NCBI RefSeq assembly: GCF_000255555.1
Contig: NZ_AGRW01000052.1
Location: 62,001 to 126,000 of the forward strand
Source: Treponema saccharophilum DSM 2985
Lineage (GTDB): Bacteria > Spirochaetota > Spirochaetia > Treponematales > Treponemataceae
Direction of reading: 5' to 3'
DNA length: 64,000 bases
The position numbers were made by a program, and so were the translations under genes. The notes beneath the pieces are model-generated. The model was not told where the DNA came from. It ran no database searches and was given only the letters and a program-made list of their open reading frames with translations. Of the stretch, positions 25,185 through 33,368 are shown piece by piece (within the stretch, counting starts at the first letter, position 1; each line of letters starts with the position of its first letter).

Positions 25185-25712
25185 TCAGATTACGCGTATC
25201 TGGCAGCTTCTCATCGTTTCGAGCGCGGCCTCGTGCTTTGCTGGCGTCACTCCGGCGCAGCATGACGAATCGACCGTTATCGGGATTTCCGGAACGGCAG
25301 CCTTTATGAGAAGCGCGTTCGAGACGACGCAGATGTCCGTGCAGAGCCCGCAAAGCTCCACCTCGATTTCGCCGCCGTTCTCCTCCGCGATTGCCTTCAC
25401 TTTCTCCGCAAGCGCCGTCGAGCCGAATGTCGGCTTGTCGATTACGTTCCCGCCGTCAATGAGCGTGGCGATTGAGTCCCTGATAGCCCAGCCGGCAGTT
25501 CCCCGTATGCAGTGCTCGACCGGAAGGTTCTTTCCTTCCTGCGTCGAAAGGTATCCGGCATGGTGGGTGTCGCGCGTCGCGAACACGTCTTTCCTGTCGT
25601 ATTTCCGTATTTTCGCCTCGACGTTCCCGACGATTGCCTCCGCCTCTTTTGTTCCGAGCGAGCCGTCGATGAAATCGTTCTGCATGTCGATTACGAGAAG
25701 AATCTTCCTCAT
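25185..25712 (-). CDS. Isochorismatase-family cysteine hydrolase
   Basis: A 175-residue amidohydrolase of the nicotinamidase type. The catalytic Asp is in V-I-D-M-Q-N-D-F, the Lys in V-I-D-K-P-T-F-G, and the Cys in C-G-L-C-T-D-I-C-V. The D-T-H-H near residue 48 fits a metal site as in PncA. Nicotinamidase (nicotinamide to nicotinate, NAD salvage) is plausible but the family is broad. The start at 25712 is chosen because GGAGG precedes it; the frame extends upstream to 25778 without family similarity. Confidence 0.8.
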   Translation of the reverse strand: MRKILLVIDMQNDFIDGSLGTKEAEAIVGNVEAKIRKYDRKDVFATRDTHHAGYLSTQEGKNLPVEHCIRGTAGWAIRDSIATLIDGGNVIDKPTFGSTALAEKVKAIAEENGGEIEVELCGLCTDICVVSNALLIKAAVPEIPITVDSSCCAGVTPAKHEAALETMRSCQIRVI

Positions 25713-25790
25713 TTTCCGCCTCCGTGAAAGTCTTATTGTTGAAGTGATAATAACACCTGCACCCGCTCCGGTCAACACCGGAAACCGCTT

Positions 25791-28127
25791 TCAGTCCCGT
25801 ATTATCTCGAGTTTGTGCGCGGAATATTTGGGGAGGAACGATTTTATTTCCCCCGTCTCGAATTTCACCGTTATTTTGAATTCGCCGGCTTCCGTCTCGC
25901 CGCAGCGGATTATCTCCCCGTAGCCGCATTCGTCGCAGTAGAGCCGGGTTCCTTTCCGCCATTTTGCCGCGAGCGAGTCGCCGCTCTTGTGCGCGTTCGA
26001 CAGTCCGTTTTTTCCGTGTGCGCTCTCAAGGAAAAGGCGCTTTCGGGTTTCCTGCCCCCGCGAGCATGTTATGTTGATGTCGTCCGGGGAAATTTCCCTC
26101 AGAAAAGGGCTCATCTCCATGTATTCGAGCCTTCCGTACAGCCGCCGGGATGCGCAGCACGTCAGGAAAAGGATGTCCTTCGCGCGCGTCATGCCGACGT
26201 AGCAGAGCCGCCGTTCCTCCTCCAGGTCGTCGCCCGTCTTGTCGGTGCGCGGGAAAATGCCGAATTCCATTCCCGTCATGATGACCTTGCGGAATTCAAG
26301 CCCCTTCGTGTTGTGGAGCGTTATGAGGGTGACTTTGTTCTTGTCGTGCGCGTCGTCGTCGTCCGTCCTGTCGAGCTCGATGTGGTCGAGGAATTCGAGA
26401 AGTCCCGCCCGCGTGCAGTCGAACGGGACGGCGCCGTTCGTAAGCTCCATCATGTTGGCGACTTTCTGCGTCCCGGAAATCTCGTCCTCCGCCTCGTAGT
26501 GCTCCTTCAGCCCCGATTTTTCGATTATCGCGCGGATGAGGTCCGAAAGGTTGCCCGTCCCCGTCTCCTCCGCGCGTTCCTCCCCGCCGAAGTCGAGCGA
26601 AGGCTCCTCGTCGTCGCTTTTTCCGAGAAGAAATGTGCCTTCCTCGCCGATTTCCTCGCGGAAACTGTCCATCATCGCGCAGAACGATTCCGCACCGTCG
26701 CGCGCCTTTTTCGGGAACGTCGGCGCGAGGGCCGCGCACGATTTGACGAGCCCGGCGCCGTCGTCCATGAGAACGGGCGAGCTGCGCTCATCCTCGACGA
26801 TGGCGTCCTGTGCTTTCGGGCCGATTCCGCGCGCCGGTTTGTTCACGATTCTCCTGAACGCGATTTCGTCGCGCGGGTTTGCAAGGAGCGCGAGGTAGGC
26901 GAGAATGTCCTTTACTTCCTCGCGCTCGTAGAATTTGAGCGAGCCGACGACCTGATACGGAATTTTGTTCTGCATGAACGCCGTCTCGAACGTCAGCGAC
27001 TGCGCGTTCGTCCGGTATAGGATTGCCCAGTCCGACCAGTTCGCGCCCTTCTCGACGTCCTTTTTGATTGCCATGACGCACTGCTCGGCTTCCTCGTCCT
27101 GGTTCTTGAGGAACGCGAGGACGGGTTTCTTCCCGCTTCCGCGCGCTGCCAGAAGCGTCTTTCCGAGCCTTCCCGAGTTGTTCCTGACGACGTCGTCCGC
27201 GACCGTGAGAATCTCCGCCTTGGAGCGGTAGTTCCGCACGAGCCTGATTGTCTTCGTGTTCGGGAAATGCTCCGCGAACGTCAGGATGTTCTTGACCTCG
27301 GCGCCGCGGAATTTGTAAATCGACTGGTCGTCGTCGCCCACGACGCAGATGTAGTTCCCCGAGCCTTCCGAGATTCCGCTCAGCTCCTGGAGAAGCTTGA
27401 ACTGCGCCACGTTCGAGTCCTGATATTCGTCGACCATCAGCACTCGGAATTTCCGCTGCATACGCCGCCGTATGTCCTCGTTTTCTTTGAGGACGAGGTA
27501 CGGAAGGAGAATCAAATCGCCGAAATCGACGTTGCCCGTTTCCCGCAGGCGCGACTGGTACAATTTGTAGACTTTCCGGAATTCAGGGTCGGCGTCGATT
27601 TCGGAAAGCTCGTCGTCGTCCGGAAGAATGCAGTAGTCCTTCGCGAGCGAAATCAGGTGCGCGAAATGGGACGCGCTCGTCTTCTTGAGGCCCGGAACCG
27701 CCTTCTGGATGAGGGAGACCGCGTCGTCGTCGTCGTAAACGGTGAAGCTCGGCGAGATTCCGGCATCCTCGGCGTTGAGCCTCAGAAACCACGCGCCGAA
27801 CGAATGGAATGTCTTTATATGGACTGATGCCGCCCGATCGTCAAGCGCGATTGCGCGCTCGCGCATTTCGTTCGCGGCTTTCTTCGTGAACGTCACCGCG
27901 AGAATCTGCCACGGCTGGACGTTCTTCTCCCTGATGAGGTACGCGATTTTCGTCGTTATGACGCGCGTCTTTCCGGAACCCGCGCCCGCGAGAATCAGAA
28001 GCGGCGAGCCTTCGTGGACGACCGCCTCGAGCTGCTCGTCGTTCATCATCGAAAGGTATTCCTGCGTTTCTGGCGAGACTTTCGCCATCTCCTCGAAGTA
28101 TTCGGCTGTTCCTCCGTTTCCTTCCAT
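25791..28127 (-). CDS. UvrD/PcrA-type DNA helicase (SF1)
   Basis: A 778-residue superfamily 1A 3'-5' helicase. Q-motif M-N-D-E-Q-L-E-A-V is followed by Walker A A-G-A-G-S-G-K-T (47-54), motif Ia T-F-T-K-K-A-A-N-E-M, motif II V-D-E-Y-Q-D, motif III G-D-D-D-Q-S-I-Y, motif IV V-R-N-Y-R-S, and late motifs T-L-H-N-T-K-G-L-E-F and V-G-M-T-R-A. It unwinds DNA in nucleotide excision and mismatch repair or clears replication blocks. An insertion of about 70 acidic residues lies before motif V. The start is set by AAAGGGGG before 28127; the longer frame reads into rimO. Whether it is PcrA, UvrD or Rep-like is not resolvable here. Confidence 0.88.
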   Translation of the reverse strand: MEGNGGTAEYFEEMAKVSPETQEYLSMMNDEQLEAVVHEGSPLLILAGAGSGKTRVITTKIAYLIREKNVQPWQILAVTFTKKAANEMRERAIALDDRAASVHIKTFHSFGAWFLRLNAEDAGISPSFTVYDDDDAVSLIQKAVPGLKKTSASHFAHLISLAKDYCILPDDDELSEIDADPEFRKVYKLYQSRLRETGNVDFGDLILLPYLVLKENEDIRRRMQRKFRVLMVDEYQDSNVAQFKLLQELSGISEGSGNYICVVGDDDQSIYKFRGAEVKNILTFAEHFPNTKTIRLVRNYRSKAEILTVADDVVRNNSGRLGKTLLAARGSGKKPVLAFLKNQDEEAEQCVMAIKKDVEKGANWSDWAILYRTNAQSLTFETAFMQNKIPYQVVGSLKFYEREEVKDILAYLALLANPRDEIAFRRIVNKPARGIGPKAQDAIVEDERSSPVLMDDGAGLVKSCAALAPTFPKKARDGAESFCAMMDSFREEIGEEGTFLLGKSDDEEPSLDFGGEERAEETGTGNLSDLIRAIIEKSGLKEHYEAEDEISGTQKVANMMELTNGAVPFDCTRAGLLEFLDHIELDRTDDDDAHDKNKVTLITLHNTKGLEFRKVIMTGMEFGIFPRTDKTGDDLEEERRLCYVGMTRAKDILFLTCCASRRLYGRLEYMEMSPFLREISPDDINITCSRGQETRKRLFLESAHGKNGLSNAHKSGDSLAAKWRKGTRLYCDECGYGEIIRCGETEAGEFKITVKFETGEIKSFLPKYSAHKLEIIRD

Positions 28128-28138
28128 TTTTCCCCCTT

Positions 28139-29647
28139 TTACAGGTTCATGTCCTGCGCGAACGTGAGGGCGCTTGCCTTTATCGACGCGTTGAGCGGCG
28201 AGTCCCCGATGAAATCCCCGGTGAGGTCGACGTCGCCGCTTGCGCTTATGTGGACGCGGACTAGCCTTCCCGTTTTTACGGCGTCGCATTCCGCTTTGCT
28301 GCTCATGTCGTAGCGGATGACGACGCTGCCGTCAACTTCCGGCGCCTGGAACCACGCGCGCCCGATTGCGATTCCCTCGTCCTTCGATTCCTCGTCGTCG
28401 CTTGCCGCGAGAACTTCCTCCACGAGAACGTCGTAATCCTTCCCGCACCGCAATGCGAGCCTGTCGCGCGTGATTTTCGATTGTATCTTCACGAGCTGGG
28501 CGGCGCGCTTTTTGGATATTTTTCCGCCAACATGGTTTTCGAAAGAATTCGCGGGCGTGTCCTCCTCGCGCGAATACGGGAAGCAGCCGCTCCAGTCCGT
28601 CGCGATTTTCTTGAGGAAGTCCTGCGTGTTCTTCGCCGACTCGTCCGTCTCGCCGGGGAAGCCCGTGAGGAACGTCGTGCGTATCGCGGCGTCGGGGAAA
28701 ACGTCCCGAATCTTTTCGATGAGCTTCTCGTATTTCTCCCGCGTTCCCGTCCTGTGCATGGCGCGGATTGTCGCGTCGTCGCCGCTCTGGAACGGAATGT
28801 CGAAGTAGGGGAGAATCCGCTCGTCCGCCTTTATGACGGGAAGAATGTCCTCGTTGAAGTGGTCGGGATGGATGTACAGGAGCCTGAGCCTGAACGTTCC
28901 CTCAAGCGCCGATATTTTCCTGAGCAGCGTGCAGAGCCCCGATTCACGTCCGTCCGTGTTCACATCCTCGGAAAGCCCGACTGTTCCCGGCGTCCCCCGC
29001 GGAAGGAACGTCCGCCCCGTCCCGAACACGTCGTCCGTCGCGCCCGTCCCGTATGCCGCAAGGTCCTGCCCTATGAGGTTCAGCTCGTAGACTCCCTGCG
29101 AAATCAGCTTCTTTATCTCCTCGATTATCTCGTCGGCTTTCCGCGACCGGAGTTCCCCGCGGATTATCGGAATCGCGCAGAACGAGCAGCGGTTGTTGCA
29201 TCCTTCCGTTATCTTGACGAACGCCGCTCCCGCGAACGACAGAATCGTGTGGCGCTCGCCGCAGCAGACGCCCTTTTGCGGCGGGGTGAGGACGGGGCGG
29301 CTACCTTCCATGAGAGGCGCGATGACTTTGTTGAGCTGCGATATGTCCCCGTTGCCGAAAAATCCGTCCGCCTCGGTGAGCGATTCCTTGAGGTCGCCGG
29401 CATACCGTTCGGCAAGGCATCCCGTGAGGAGAATTTTCGCGTTCGGGTACTTCTGCCGCGCCGACTGCACAGCTTCGATTGACTCGATTTTTGCCGATTC
29501 GATGAAGCCGCACGAATTCACGATGATGAGCTGCGCCTCCTCCGGATTGAACGTCTGCTTGTAGCCGTACGATACGAGCTGCGATATTATGAGCTCCCCG
29601 TCAACCTGATTTTTTGCGCATCCGTGCTGGTCGATAAAAAAATTCAT
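28139..29647 (-). CDS. rimO: Ribosomal protein S12 methylthiotransferase
   Basis: A radical SAM enzyme that methylthiolates Asp88 of ribosomal protein S12. The UPF0004 N-terminal domain has the three cluster cysteines (H-G-C-A-K-N-Q, N-S-C-G-F-I, L-T-G-C-L). The radical SAM site is E-G-C-N-N-R-C-S-F-C, and a C-terminal TRAM domain follows. At 502 residues it is longer than typical RimO (about 430-450): about 35 residues are inserted after Q-D-L-A-A-Y-G-T-G and extra residues occur near 420. G-F-I-E-S-A favours RimO over MiaB. GGAG precedes the ATG. It lies between rodZ-like and helicase genes on the same strand. Confidence 0.9.
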   Translation of the reverse strand: MNFFIDQHGCAKNQVDGELIISQLVSYGYKQTFNPEEAQLIIVNSCGFIESAKIESIEAVQSARQKYPNAKILLTGCLAERYAGDLKESLTEADGFFGNGDISQLNKVIAPLMEGSRPVLTPPQKGVCCGERHTILSFAGAAFVKITEGCNNRCSFCAIPIIRGELRSRKADEIIEEIKKLISQGVYELNLIGQDLAAYGTGATDDVFGTGRTFLPRGTPGTVGLSEDVNTDGRESGLCTLLRKISALEGTFRLRLLYIHPDHFNEDILPVIKADERILPYFDIPFQSGDDATIRAMHRTGTREKYEKLIEKIRDVFPDAAIRTTFLTGFPGETDESAKNTQDFLKKIATDWSGCFPYSREEDTPANSFENHVGGKISKKRAAQLVKIQSKITRDRLALRCGKDYDVLVEEVLAASDDEESKDEGIAIGRAWFQAPEVDGSVVIRYDMSSKAECDAVKTGRLVRVHISASGDVDLTGDFIGDSPLNASIKASALTFAQDMNL

Positions 29648-29711
29648 GTGTGTCTCCGTTCGTCCGTGAAAAACGCGTTCGTAAGATTCGCCTTCAGGAC
29701 GTGTAAAATAA

Positions 29712-29828
29712 ACCTGTTCGGAAACCTCAGTTTCAGAACAGCTTCCCTTAAAATGCGATGTTCAAAAACATGCTGCCTGCGCGTTTTTGAATTCGTCGAC
29801 CTTGAGCGATAAAAGTTATCGAACAGGT
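29712..29828. repeat. Dispersed CTGTTCGG repeat, copy 2, with outer inverted ends
   Basis: A hairpin CTGTTCGGAAAC/GTTTCAGAACAG (29714-29741) starts the element. The outer ends are a perfect inverted pair ACCTGTTCG (29712-29720) and CGAACAGGT (29820-29828), so the whole 117 bp could be one small palindromic element. The inner part TAAAATGCG resembles copy 3 at 41818. Confidence 0.5.
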
Positions 29829-29899
29829 CTCATGTGATGTGCGGATTTCCCGCAAAAAAAATGCGGCTTTCCGTATCGTGGAATGCCGCAAGCCCGTTT

Positions 29900-30988
29900 T
29901 CAGTCGAGGTCGATGATGACCAGTTTGTATTTTCCGTCGGTGTCCTTAATCCACTTGATGTCCTCTGCGACGACTTCGCCCGCCTTCGATATCGGGATGT
30001 CGTATGAGCGCCCGTTCGCGACAATCTGGATTTTTGCGGTGTTCCCGTTCGACATCCACACGCGGAAGCCGTTGCTTGCCGTTATGTTGAGCACGTCGCC
30101 GTTCGCGAGGAAATCCTCGACGACGTCCTTCCTGTCTGCCCGGTAGCGGAAAAGGCATCCCGCCCTGAACGAGACGTTGAGCGTGAACGGATACGCCCTC
30201 GTGTCGGAAATGATTTCCGCCTTACGCTGCTCCTTGGGAATCTCCGACGCGCCCTGAATGAGCGACTCGTCCGGGGAGGAGATTGCCGCGTTCGCCGCGC
30301 TCTTGAGCATTATGTTGACTTCTGCGCCACGGTCGTTCGCTTTTGTCGAAAGGTCCTTGACGTAGATTATCATTTCCGGCATCGAATCCCCGTCGGCATC
30401 CATCTCGACCTGCTCGGAAAGCTCGACGTACTGGATTCCGACCGGCGTCTCAAGCCCGAACACGTCGTTCGTCTGCGCGACCGTCAGTATGATGTTTCCC
30501 TTGTCCGTCCCGAGCACGAGCTGGTCGTTCTTGAAAAGGCGTCCCGTGAACGGCGTCTCCTTAAGCTCGTATTTCTGCGTCACCGTCGGTTTTTTGAGCG
30601 CGACCTCGGGGTCGACCGCCTTGGGGCGCGACTTCATGAAGAAATAGATGGCGACGATTCCGCCTGAGATGAGGAGAATGCACAGGAACACGATGAGCGG
30701 AACGACGAACCGCGGGCGCTCGTGCGCGGTGAGCGCTGCGGGTGGCGGAGTCTCCTGGATAATCTTCGCGTGGTAGAGCGAGACGATTTTGTCCTGGTCG
30801 AGACCGAGGTAGTCGGCGTAATTCTTGAGGAAGCCGATGAGGTACGGCTCGCTCGGAAATATGTGCGTCTCCTCGTTTTCCATCGCCTCCAGATACCTCT
30901 GCGAAATCGAAGTCTCTCGTCCGATTGTCGCGAAGTCCAGGTTCCGCTCCTCGCGGGCTTTTTTCAGAAGTTCTCCATAATTTTCCAT
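29900..30988 (-). CDS. RodZ-like helix-turn-helix membrane protein
   Basis: A 362-residue protein with an N-terminal HTH (about 5-70: L-L-K-K-A-R-E-E-R, I-S-Q-R-Y-L-E-A-M-E-N), a Pro-rich linker, one membrane helix (about 94-117) and a periplasmic part. The C-terminal portion (A-G-C-L-F-R-Y through G-N-T-A-K-I-Q-I) resembles the DUF4115 domain of RodZ. RodZ links MreB to the envelope and controls rod or helical cell shape. The middle region (about 150-260) is an extra beta-rich insert. It follows lolA on the same strand by about 55 bp and probably shares its transcript. Confidence 0.8.
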   Translation of the reverse strand: MENYGELLKKAREERNLDFATIGRETSISQRYLEAMENEETHIFPSEPYLIGFLKNYADYLGLDQDKIVSLYHAKIIQETPPPAALTAHERPRFVVPLIVFLCILLISGGIVAIYFFMKSRPKAVDPEVALKKPTVTQKYELKETPFTGRLFKNDQLVLGTDKGNIILTVAQTNDVFGLETPVGIQYVELSEQVEMDADGDSMPEMIIYVKDLSTKANDRGAEVNIMLKSAANAAISSPDESLIQGASEIPKEQRKAEIISDTRAYPFTLNVSFRAGCLFRYRADRKDVVEDFLANGDVLNITASNGFRVWMSNGNTAKIQIVANGRSYDIPISKAGEVVAEDIKWIKDTDGKYKLVIIDLD

Positions 30989-31043
30989 AGTAAGTACAGC
31001 CTTTTTTCAGATTTTTGCGTTTTTGTGAATGGCGGCAGTCGCG

Positions 31044-31721
31044 TCATTCCGAGAACAGGAAATTGTTGTAGTTGTTCGCGGATGATGGTGCGTCGTAAAC
31101 GAACCTGTTGTCGGGAATGCCTGAATTCAGTATGTAGTTCTTGAAATTGAATACGAACGACTCGCCCTGCGGCGTTATTCCCTCAAGCTGCCGTATGAGC
31201 TTTGACTGCGGGTCGACGGACATGTTGATGTACCTGAACGCCTCCGTCGTGTTCTTCCTGCTCAAACGGAGCTTCACGACAAGCTCGGGGCTCTCCGCGT
31301 CGTCGTCGAGGGGAACGGGCGTGCCGCTTTTGAGGTATGCGACGGAATAGTATCTGCTCATGAGCGAAAGCCCCTGCGGCGTCGCCATGTTCGCGTTTCC
31401 TGAATTCGTGTTCTGCACCGACTGGTTCAGGATTGCGGAGCTTCCCGGAAGGTATATCGTCAGAAGCTCCCCGTTGAAGCAGATGACCTGTTCGCTTGGG
31501 GTGCTGAAATCAATCCTAAGAAGGTTCGGCTTCTTGTACGAGACTTTTCCTTTCATCGTCGTCTTGTTCGCCTTTATGTCGATGTCCGCCTCGTAATCCC
31601 TGAGCGCGCCGTACACGGCGGAAACGGAGTCGAAGTAGTTCCTTGCCGTGACGATTCCGTCCGCCACCGCCGCAAGAACAAGGCTAACCATGAGAATACC
31701 CGTCAAAAATATCTTTTTCAT
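31044..31721 (-). CDS. lolA: LolA-like outer-membrane lipoprotein carrier
   Basis: A 225-residue periplasmic protein with a signal peptide (1-20, ending V-A-D-G). The family pattern D-Y-E-A-D-I-D-I-K, then G-K-V-S-Y-K-K-P-N-L-L-R-I-D-F and N-G-E-L-L-T-I-Y-L-P is clear. LolA shuttles lipoproteins from the inner to the outer membrane, which fits the many lipoproteins in this genome. GAGGGG lies before the ATG and a TAAAAT -10 further upstream. Spirochaete LolA proteins are divergent, so an LppX/LolA-superfamily role other than transport is possible. Confidence 0.8.
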   Translation of the reverse strand: MKKIFLTGILMVSLVLAAVADGIVTARNYFDSVSAVYGALRDYEADIDIKANKTTMKGKVSYKKPNLLRIDFSTPSEQVICFNGELLTIYLPGSSAILNQSVQNTNSGNANMATPQGLSLMSRYYSVAYLKSGTPVPLDDDAESPELVVKLRLSRKNTTEAFRYINMSVDPQSKLIRQLEGITPQGESFVFNFKNYILNSGIPDNRFVYDAPSSANNYNNFLFSE

Positions 31722-31912
31722 TAAACCCCTCGAAGATGCCCATTTTAGTTTAGATAAATATCATGGTCAACAATTCAGCCGGACGCATCTCCCAATCCCC
31801 TCAAAAATCCCGTCCACGCGCCGCCGTCAGCCGGGGCGTTGCGCGCCTTTGCGCGTGACGACAAAGTTCATCGAACAAACGGGAAAATATGTCTCGTAAA
31901 AGGTTCGGGAAC

Positions 31913-31951
31913 TTCAATATATCGGGCTTTGATTTTATAATGGCGGCCATG
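31913..31951 (+). promoter_or_regulatory. Leaderless promoter of the PhnP-like gene
   Basis: TATAAT at 31936-31941, then 7 nt to the ATG at 31949. A weak TTCAAT lies 17 bp upstream of the -10. This decides the start: the longer frame from 31889 would place the promoter inside the gene. Confidence 0.6.
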
Positions 31952-32959
31952 AAGATGGTTTTGATGGGGACCGGCACGAGCCACGGTGTTCCTGTGGTAA
32001 GCTGCACGTGCGAGGTGTGCCGTTCGCCGCACAAGGAGGACAAACGGCTCAGATGCTCCGCGTATGTTGAGAATGAGGGAAATTCCTCGGGGGCGTGGGA
32101 TTCGGAGCCTGGGACGGAGAGCGTTTTTCCGACGACGAACGTCGTGATAGATGTCGGGCCGGAATTCCGCATCCAGGCTCTTGCGACGGGGATAATTAGG
32201 CTCGACGGCGTTCTGATAACGCACAGCCATGCCGACCACTGCCACGGGCTTGACGACATACGCATATTCAGCCACACGCGTCCTGCGCAGGTTGGCGACG
32301 GGACTGATTTGTCGGATGCCGACGAGGAGATGATGAGGCACATCCAGAAACGGCGCACGAACTGGCGGCAGGAATCGGTGGGGAAGGGAATTCCGATTTT
32401 CGCGAACGACATCGCCCTCAACGACATCGCGCATAAATTCGACTACGTGTTCCATCCGCGCTCGCTCGGGGGCGGAATCCCCAAGATGAACCTGATTGAC
32501 TGCGCCCGCTATTCCCCGTCCGAGGAACTTTGCCTCGGCTCCCTCCGCATGTTCCCCGTCCCGATGATGCACGGCACGCTCCCGACCGTGGGATGGGTCC
32601 TTCACGGCGCCGGTTCGAACCACGCAATCGCATATCTGACGGACTGCTCCTCGATTCCCGATTCTTCGATTGGCACCGTCTTGAATTCAGGTCTTGTCCT
32701 GGACCATCTCGTGATAGACGCGCTTAGGGTCAGGCCGCATTCTACGCACTGCTGCTTCTCTGAGGCGATGTCGTATGCAGAGCGTCTCGGCGCGACCCAT
32801 ACGTGGTTCACGCATATGACGCACGATTTGTTCCATACGGAGATTCAGTCGTATATCGACAGCCGGCTCCGCGATTTTCCGTCGCTTTCCGGAATCGTTT
32901 CCCGCGGAGGCTCCGTTTCCCCTGCGTATGACGGGCTTGTGCTCCTCACGGAAAAATGA
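31949..32959 (+). CDS. MBL-fold metallohydrolase, PhnP-like
   Basis: A 336-residue metallo-beta-lactamase-fold protein. It starts M-V-L-M-G-T-G-T-S-H-G-V-P, typical of PhnP/RNase Z-like phosphodiesterases, and has C-T-C-E-V-C-R-S near residue 20 (a probable structural metal site, as in PhnP). The catalytic motif is T-H-S-H-A-D-H (HxHxDH), with a later H-M-T-H-D. PhnP cleaves cyclic ribose phosphates, but no phosphonate genes are nearby, so the substrate is unknown. The family is often about 250 residues, so an insertion (about 120-200) makes this one longer. Confidence 0.75.
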   Translation: MKMVLMGTGTSHGVPVVSCTCEVCRSPHKEDKRLRCSAYVENEGNSSGAWDSEPGTESVFPTTNVVIDVGPEFRIQALATGIIRLDGVLITHSHADHCHGLDDIRIFSHTRPAQVGDGTDLSDADEEMMRHIQKRRTNWRQESVGKGIPIFANDIALNDIAHKFDYVFHPRSLGGGIPKMNLIDCARYSPSEELCLGSLRMFPVPMMHGTLPTVGWVLHGAGSNHAIAYLTDCSSIPDSSIGTVLNSGLVLDHLVIDALRVRPHSTHCCFSEAMSYAERLGATHTWFTHMTHDLFHTEIQSYIDSRLRDFPSLSGIVSRGGSVSPAYDGLVLLTEK

Positions 32960-32997
32960 GCGAGGAAGCTTTTCCTGCAATGGGTTTTTCTGTAATT

Positions 32998-33026
32998 GAC
33001 ACGGCATGTCATAAAAACTATAATCT
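32998..33026 (+). promoter_or_regulatory. Consensus sigma-70 promoter of rpmB
   Basis: TTGACA (32998-33003), 17-bp spacer, TATAAT (33021-33026): a perfect match to consensus, as expected for a ribosomal protein gene. The leader is about 32 nt and contains AGGGAAGG before the ATG. Confidence 0.9.
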
Positions 33027-33064
33027 CCAAACCATTTGGCAAATTTTTTAGGGAAGGTATAATT

Positions 33065-33310
33065 ATGTCAAGAATTTGTGATTGCTGCGGAAAGGGACAG
33101 CAGACTGGAAACAAAGTCAGTAAGTCATACAACCACACTCGCCGCATCTGGAGACCGAACCTCTTGAAAATCAAGGTTCAGGATGAGCTTGGAACGACGA
33201 GGACGTACACCGTCTGCACTCGCTGCCTCCGCACTGCGGACAAGACAGGAATCTTCACGAAGAAGGTTCAGGTTGTTCCGGCCAATGCTGGTGCAAAGGC
33301 TGCAAACTAA
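33065..33310 (+). CDS. rpmB: Ribosomal protein bL28
   Basis: An 81-residue large-subunit protein. M-S-R-I-C-D-C-C-G-K-G and N-H-T-R-R-I-W-R-P-N-L are the bL28 signature. Two cysteine pairs (C-D-C-C near the start and V-C-T-R-C) mark the zinc-binding version; organisms under zinc limitation often carry a cysteine-free paralogue. The ORF opens upstream at 32996, inside the promoter, so the ATG at 33065 with AGGGAAGG is the start. It has a strong promoter and its own terminator. Confidence 0.95.
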   Translation: MSRICDCCGKGQQTGNKVSKSYNHTRRIWRPNLLKIKVQDELGTTRTYTVCTRCLRTADKTGIFTKKVQVVPANAGAKAAN

Positions 33311-33330
33311 GTTTCCCTTTCTCTGGCGAA

Positions 33331-33365
33331 AACCCGTCGATGTGCTCGGCGGGTTCTTTTTTTTT
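33331..33365 (+). terminator. Rho-independent terminator of rpmB
   Basis: AACCCG pairs with CGGGTT across a 13-base loop that can pair further, followed by a nine-base T-run. Confidence 0.85.
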
Positions 33366-33368
33366 GCC

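Noticed and set aside
32602-32640. GGTTCGAACC string that looks like a tRNA T-loop
   Set aside because: It lies inside the PhnP-like coding sequence and has no matching acceptor stem.
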